Part shown: positions 31,988-35,208 of the stretch, in pieces
Layout of the letters: the number at the start of each line of letters is the position of its first letter
Numbering within the stretch: position 1 is the first letter of the stretch
Origin: Acidimicrobiia bacterium
GTDB taxonomy: Bacteria; Actinomycetota; Acidimicrobiia; IMCC26256; JAENVU01
DNA length: 35,208 bases
NCBI GenBank assembly: GCA_025357995.1
Contig: JANYLF010000068.1
Span: 1 to 35,208, forward strand
Reading direction: 5' to 3'
Made by a program: the position numbers and the translations under genes
The notes under the pieces: model-generated
Told to the model about the DNA's origin: nothing
Seen by the model: the letters and a program-made list of their open reading frames with translations, nothing else
Database searches by the model: none

Positions 31988-32380
31988 TCAACCTCGGGGC
32001 GCGTAGGCGTCGACTTCGATCTCGACGAGATGGTTCGGGTCGATCAGGCGGGACACCTCGACCATCGTCGCGACGGGCCTCACGTCGGCGAAGAACTCGC
32101 CGTGCACCCTCCCGATCAACTCCGAGTCGGCGATGTTCCGCACGAACATGCGCGTGCGCACGACATCGGTCATGGCCGCACCGGCTCGGCTGAGCGCGTC
32201 GGCGACGAGCTCCAACGCGACGCGCGTCTGTGCGGCGGCATCGCCGATGCCGATGACCACGCCGTCGACCGTCGCGGTGGTCCCGGCGACGTGCACGTGG
32301 TCACCCGCGCGGACCGCGCGGCAGTAGCCGACGGTCGCCTCCCACAGATTGTCGCTCCCGAATCGCTCGATCTCGGTCAT
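31988..32380 (-). CDS. RidA (YjgF/YER057c/UK114) family protein
   Basis: This 130-residue protein is a member of the RidA family, which hydrolyses reactive enamine/imine intermediates released by PLP enzymes or catalyses related deaminations. Visible features are CRAVRAGDHVHVAGTTA, QTRVALELVADALSRAGA and DVVRTRMFVRNI, with R105-type arginine in that last strand, then VEVSRLIDPNHLVEIEVDAYA. It belongs to a divergent subgroup (no GPYSQA motif at the start). TAGGTT lies 6 nt before the ATG. It converges with the Rieske-TPP gene, 6 bases apart. Confidence 0.87.
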   Translation of the reverse strand: MTEIERFGSDNLWEATVGYCRAVRAGDHVHVAGTTATVDGVVIGIGDAAAQTRVALELVADALSRAGAAMTDVVRTRMFVRNIADSELIGRVHGEFFADVRPVATMVEVSRLIDPNHLVEIEVDAYAPRG

Positions 32381-32386
32381 GACCCG

Positions 32387-32392
32387 AACCTA
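32387..32392 (-). promoter_or_regulatory. Putative -10 element (TAGGTT) for the RidA gene
   Basis: On the minus strand TAGGTT is followed by 6 nt and ATG 32380. Confidence 0.55.
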
Positions 32393-32435
32393 GATCCACC
32401 GACACCGCCACCCGTCGCCCTTTGCGCAGGTGCTT

Positions 32436-33041
32436 TCAGCCCTCGTTCGACGCCCGCCAGGTATCGACAGCCTCGCGGAAGCAGGCCGCGGCGACGAGCA
32501 GCGCGGCGCCCGGATCAGCCCACCAGAGTCCGGCCGCGGCGTTGAGCACGAGCGCGGTGAGAATGCCGGTTGCGAGACAGCCGTCGAGGAACGTCATCGA
32601 CGCTTCGGCGCGGAGAGGCGCGCTATTCGACGCGAGCGCCATCACGCGCTTGACCCGCGCGAGCCCGAACATCACGCTCGCGGTAACCACGAGGTACGCG
32701 ATTCCGAAGGGCGACGACTCCGCTTTCGCTCCCGTCGCAATCGAGTACGTGCTGGCGACGAGCAGATAGACACCGAGCACCACGAACGAGGCCGCGACGA
32801 GACGCAGCGCGCGCAGCGATCGCCGATCGGCGTGGTGGTCCTTGATGTACCAGATCGCGACCACCGACGCGAAGACCTCCACGATCGAGTCGAGTCCGAA
32901 CGCGACGAGCGCGAGCGAACCGGCCGCGACCCCCAACCCGATCGTGACGAAGACCTCCATGAGGTTCCACGCAATGGTCCAGAGCTGCAGCCGGCGGCCG
33001 CGCGCGAGTAGCGCATCGTGGTCGTCGCTGAGGTCGGTCAC
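32436..33041 (-). CDS. Cation-diffusion-facilitator-like membrane protein
   Basis: This 201-residue protein has about five to six membrane helices. The second contains FGLDSIVEVFASVVAIW, which resembles the helix-2 metal site (HSxxD) of CDF transporters with the histidine replaced by a leucine. A later helix has EASMTFLDGCLATGILTALVL, comparable to helix 5 with its single aspartate. The C-terminal cytosolic domain of CDF proteins is absent. It is therefore a short CDF-like protein whose metal transport is doubtful. The GTG start is the first in frame; only a weak -10 (GAGACT) lies 6 nt before it. Confidence 0.68.
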   Translation of the reverse strand: MTDLSDDHDALLARGRRLQLWTIAWNLMEVFVTIGLGVAAGSLALVAFGLDSIVEVFASVVAIWYIKDHHADRRSLRALRLVAASFVVLGVYLLVASTYSIATGAKAESSPFGIAYLVVTASVMFGLARVKRVMALASNSAPLRAEASMTFLDGCLATGILTALVLNAAAGLWWADPGAALLVAAACFREAVDTWRASNEG

Positions 33042-33074
33042 CTCGCGAGTCTCGCCGCTGCGACGCGCGCCGGT

Positions 33075-33680
33075 TCAGTCGAGTGGGGCGATGCGATGCC
33101 CATCGATCCCCGCGGCCCTGACGACGCCTCCCACGACATCGAGCCTCGCTCGCGCCACGAGCGTCGGAATGTCCATCATGGACCGGGCGAACGCCTCGAG
33201 CACGACGACGGTCGCGGGATCAGTGATGCGGCCATCGGCGTCCGACTTCGATTTCGGTGCATCGACGCCGAGACTCGCGACGATGTGCGCGCCCTGCCAC
33301 GTGAGGGTCTGCACGAGTGCACGTCGCGCGTGGTGACCACCCGACGTACCTACACTCACGAGCCCGACCGGCTTCGTGTACAACTCGCCCGAGCCGACGA
33401 TCCAGTCCAGCGCGTTCTTCACCACACCCGCGAGTGAGCCCGCGTACTCCGGTGACGCTATGACCACGGCCTTGACCCGGGCAATCCGTGCTCGCCAATC
33501 GTCGACGATCTCGCCCGCGTCGTCGACGTGATCCGGGTTGAACGGCGGGATGCGCGCAAGGAGGTCGTACTCGTCGACCGTGGCACCCGCGTCTCGCATG
33601 ACCGCGTGCACCACGTCGAGCGCAGCCCGATTCGACGACCGCGCCTGCAAGCTCCTACACACACTCAAGACGTGAGCCAC
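33075..33680 (-). CDS. NAD(P)H-dependent FMN reductase family protein
   Basis: This 201-residue flavodoxin-fold protein has CRSLQARSSNRAAL (8-21) as phosphate loop, VVIASPEYAGSLAGVVKNALDWIVG (72-96) as the second FMN-binding loop (PEY), and VGTSGGHHARRAL as the third. Such enzymes reduce FMN or quinones with NAD(P)H. It is cytoplasmic. The GTG start precedes the first strand closely. Its neighbour upstream (a small hypothetical gene) is on the same strand, 6 bases away, so they are probably co-transcribed. Confidence 0.86.
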   Translation of the reverse strand: MAHVLSVCRSLQARSSNRAALDVVHAVMRDAGATVDEYDLLARIPPFNPDHVDDAGEIVDDWRARIARVKAVVIASPEYAGSLAGVVKNALDWIVGSGELYTKPVGLVSVGTSGGHHARRALVQTLTWQGAHIVASLGVDAPKSKSDADGRITDPATVVVLEAFARSMMDIPTLVARARLDVVGGVVRAAGIDGHRIAPLD

Positions 33681-33686
33681 GATGCG

Positions 33687-34022
33687 CTACCGACTACCGG
33701 CGAGCCGTTGAGCGAACGGTGCTTCCGTCTCATTCACCGATCGTCGGATCAGCGTCGAGATCGACCAACGAGGATCGGAACGGAGCGCGGTCTCGATGCG
33801 CTTCTCGACCTCCTTCCGATCGGCGGCCGGGACGACCACAATCGTCCGCATCCGCGACGGAACCGATTCGTCGTCGAGCGCGTTGTTGTGCGGCCAGCGA
33901 CACGGTCCGTCGTTCTCCCAATGACCGCAGAGCGCCGTCGTGACGGCACCACCCAGCGCACGCGGATCCTCTCCCTCGCGCAACGTGAGCTCCACCTCGA
34001 ACACCATCGCCTCGTCCACCAT
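33687..34022 (-). CDS. Conserved hypothetical protein with GHWENDGPCRWPHNN motif
   Basis: This 111-residue protein is probably soluble. A central motif, CGHWENDGPCRWPHNN (about 32-47), holds two cysteines and two histidines and could bind a metal. Strands before and after (VFEVELTL and RTIVVVPA) suggest an alpha/beta fold. I recall similar motifs in actinobacterial proteins of unknown function but cannot name a family. The ATG overlaps the upstream DUF695-like gene's stop by one base (TGATG), so they form one unit with the FMN reductase. Confidence 0.68.
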   Translation of the reverse strand: MVDEAMVFEVELTLREGEDPRALGGAVTTALCGHWENDGPCRWPHNNALDDESVPSRMRTIVVVPAADRKEVEKRIETALRSDPRWSISTLIRRSVNETEAPFAQRLAGSR

Positions 34023-34471
34023 CAGGACGAGACGAACTGTCGGTACGCAGTCCACGCCGGATCGGTTTTGGCACTGATCTGAACTTCGTGGCCGACGACG
34101 AGTTCGTGAATCCTCGTATCAAAGTCCGCGATCCAATCCGGCGTGGGTGTGTAGAGAAGGAATTCGCGCATTGACTGCGTCGTGATCACACCAACGAGCG
34201 CGGCATGATCGACGATCGCCGTCAAGATCAGCTCTTCAATCGCCGCCAACTCATCCAGCTCCTCCGCGCTCGGCAGTCCACGATCGTCGGGATCGTTGAG
34301 CGGGACTGCAACCCCGACCCGGATCGCATACCGCGTGCGATCGTTCGCGTCTCCAATCGCAATGTTGAACCGTGTGTACATCGGATGACCATCGTGGACG
34401 CCCTCGTAGACGTGCCACGCGGATTCGACAGCTGCCTGCATCACTGTCTGGGGGTTCCGCCTCCGAAACAT
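34022..34471 (-). CDS. DUF695-like protein
   Basis: This 149-residue protein has the pattern of DUF695-like proteins of unknown function: HPMYTRFNIAI as an early strand, PSAEELDELAAIEELILTAI as a helix, LVGVITTQSMREFLLYTPTPDWIADFD as central strands, and KTDPAWTAYRQF at the end. It is cytoplasmic. The start is doubtful: TATTCT (34475-34480, minus) ends only 3 nt before ATG 34471, so on such a transcript a downstream GTG/ATG pair at codons 10-11 may be used instead. It overlaps the next gene by TGATG. Confidence 0.65.
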   Translation of the reverse strand: MFRRRNPQTVMQAAVESAWHVYEGVHDGHPMYTRFNIAIGDANDRTRYAIRVGVAVPLNDPDDRGLPSAEELDELAAIEELILTAIVDHAALVGVITTQSMREFLLYTPTPDWIADFDTRIHELVVGHEVQISAKTDPAWTAYRQFVSS

Positions 34472-34474
34472 GGA

Positions 34475-34480
34475 AGAATA
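34475..34480 (-). promoter_or_regulatory. Putative -10 element (TATTCT) upstream of the DUF695-like gene
   Basis: TATTCT is a good -10 match but lies only 3 nt before ATG 34471, closer than at other genes here. If real, the transcript would start inside the annotated gene. Confidence 0.4.
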
Positions 34481-34571
34481 CTGGCATCAGAACCGCTGGG
34501 TCGATGCCGATCGAGCCGCGCGAGTTTCTCGGCTGGCGGTTCTCACAAGGAATGCCAGCCGAGGAGCTACG

Positions 34572-35198
34572 TCAGAGCGCCCGAGCGAGCACATAGAGAC
34601 GGTCGCCTTGATGCTCATGTTCGAGGGGCGCGCGATCGTGAACGGCTTCGACGAGCAACGACGCGCCCAGGCAGTACTGCTCCAGCTCCGTGGCCGCGTA
34701 ACGGGTGGCTCGTATCTCAGGCGCAGGCTGAAACTCACCCTCACCCGCGTGCACTGCAAGCAGTAGGACACCTCCGGGCGCGAGCACGCGTCGGAACTCC
34801 TCCATGACGGCGCACAGCTCGGATCGTGGCAGATGCTGCAACACGTAGAAGACCACGATCCCGGCAATCGAGCCCGTACGCATCGCGAGATATCGAATGT
34901 CCGACGCGGCCAACGGCAGATTTGGCATCCGCCTTCGGGCTACTGCGAGCATTGCTGGTGCGAAGTCGATGCCGACGCAATCAACGCCGCGCTCCACGAG
35001 GTACTCGGAAAGCTGCGCTGGTCCACAACCGAGGTCGAGCACCAATCCGCGACCGGCGCAACGATCGGCGATGACATCCAGCAGCACGCGATCCAGCTCG
35101 AGCTCCGCGAGATCGTCACCGAACTTTGCCGCGTAGTCCTTCGCGGCCAATTCATAGGCCGTCCGGATCGTCTGAGGGTCGAACCCCTGCCCGGCCAC
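34572..35198 (-). CDS. Class I SAM-dependent methyltransferase (type 11/25)
   Basis: This 208-residue enzyme has the AdoMet-binding motif LVLDLGCGPAQLSEYLVERG (52-71), the acidic strand end CVGIDFAPAMLAVARRR (74-90), DIRYLAMRTGSIAGIVVFYVLQHLPRSEL (99-127) and the post-motif VLAPGGVLLLAVH. The acceptor is unknown. The GTG start at 35198 gives a normal N-terminus, but the frame remains open to the window edge 10 bases away, so a longer form cannot be excluded. It lies 100 bases behind the DUF695-like gene on the same strand. Confidence 0.84.
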   Translation of the reverse strand: MAGQGFDPQTIRTAYELAAKDYAAKFGDDLAELELDRVLLDVIADRCAGRGLVLDLGCGPAQLSEYLVERGVDCVGIDFAPAMLAVARRRMPNLPLAASDIRYLAMRTGSIAGIVVFYVLQHLPRSELCAVMEEFRRVLAPGGVLLLAVHAGEGEFQPAPEIRATRYAATELEQYCLGASLLVEAVHDRAPLEHEHQGDRLYVLARAL

Positions 35199-35208
35199 GC
35201 CATGAGAT

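Noticed and set aside
1..35208. CRISPR arrays, insertion sequences, tRNA or rRNA genes, phage genes
   Set aside because: No regularly spaced repeats, transposase or integrase motifs or RNA-gene sequences were recognised on either strand.

Overview
The window is about two-thirds G+C, densely packed and free of mobile elements. It reads as chromosomal DNA of an actinobacterium. The signs are an F420-type luciferase-like oxidoreductase, a DUF2550-like membrane protein, a TIGR03086 (mycothiol-isomerase-like DinB) protein, frequent ATGA/GTGA gene overlaps, and many genes whose start codon lies 6-9 nt after a TAnnnT -10 hexamer, as expected for leaderless transcripts. An acidimicrobiia-like organism fits best, but that is inference. 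I count 40 protein genes plus one putative 7-codon leader ORF. I saw no tRNA, rRNA, CRISPR or insertion sequence, and no gene-free stretch over 300 bp; the longest gap is 155 bp at 28246-28400. Layout: 1-2947 is a ThiB/ThiP/ThiQ-like ABC importer (first gene cut by the edge). It is followed by an M14 metallopeptidase, a Gfo/Idh/MocA oxidoreductase, a DUF2550-like protein and a PYROXD2-like flavoprotein (2959-7669). 7690-11926 (minus) is a run of amino-acid, sulfur and redox genes: two-domain VOC protein, class III aminotransferase, thiol-dioxygenase-like cupin, leucine-dehydrogenase-like enzyme and MsrB, most with their own promoter. 12022-14461 is a response regulator, an intramembrane-sensing histidine kinase and ribB joined by overlapping stop/start codons. 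14469-16175 holds a small hypothetical gene and a divergent ArsR locus with a palindromic operator. 16218-23728 is a mosaic of single genes, often divergent from shared promoters: lysoplasmalogenase, YihY, PdxH, membrane protein, VOC, CaiB-type CoA transferase, alpha/beta hydrolase, PAP2 and LLM oxidoreductase. 23733-28245 (minus) is a four-gene envelope/isoprenoid unit: MenA-like UbiA prenyltransferase, MGDG-synthase-like glycosyltransferase with a degenerate NodB-like C-terminus, an intact NodB deacetylase and an EamA transporter. 28401-31981 is the most unusual locus: two consecutive genes, each with an N-terminal Rieske [2Fe-2S] domain, one fused to a glutamate-synthase-type FMN/3Fe-4S domain and the other to a pyruvate-oxidase-like TPP enzyme. 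31988-35198 (minus) has RidA, a CDF-like membrane protein, an FMN reductase, a conserved hypothetical protein, a DUF695-like protein and a methyltransferase. The main functional proposals are: (a) the twin Rieske proteins form an electron-transfer couple in which a 2-oxoacid is oxidised by the TPP enzyme and electrons pass through Rieske and flavin/Fe-S centres, with a divergent MenA-like prenyltransferase hinting at a quinone link; (b) the glycosyltransferase/deacetylase pair builds and trims a membrane glycolipid or isoprenoid glycoside, with a catalytically dead deacetylase domain serving as a partner module; (c) transcription across the region is dominated by compact leaderless promoters, some of which reuse an upstream stop codon as half of the -10 element.
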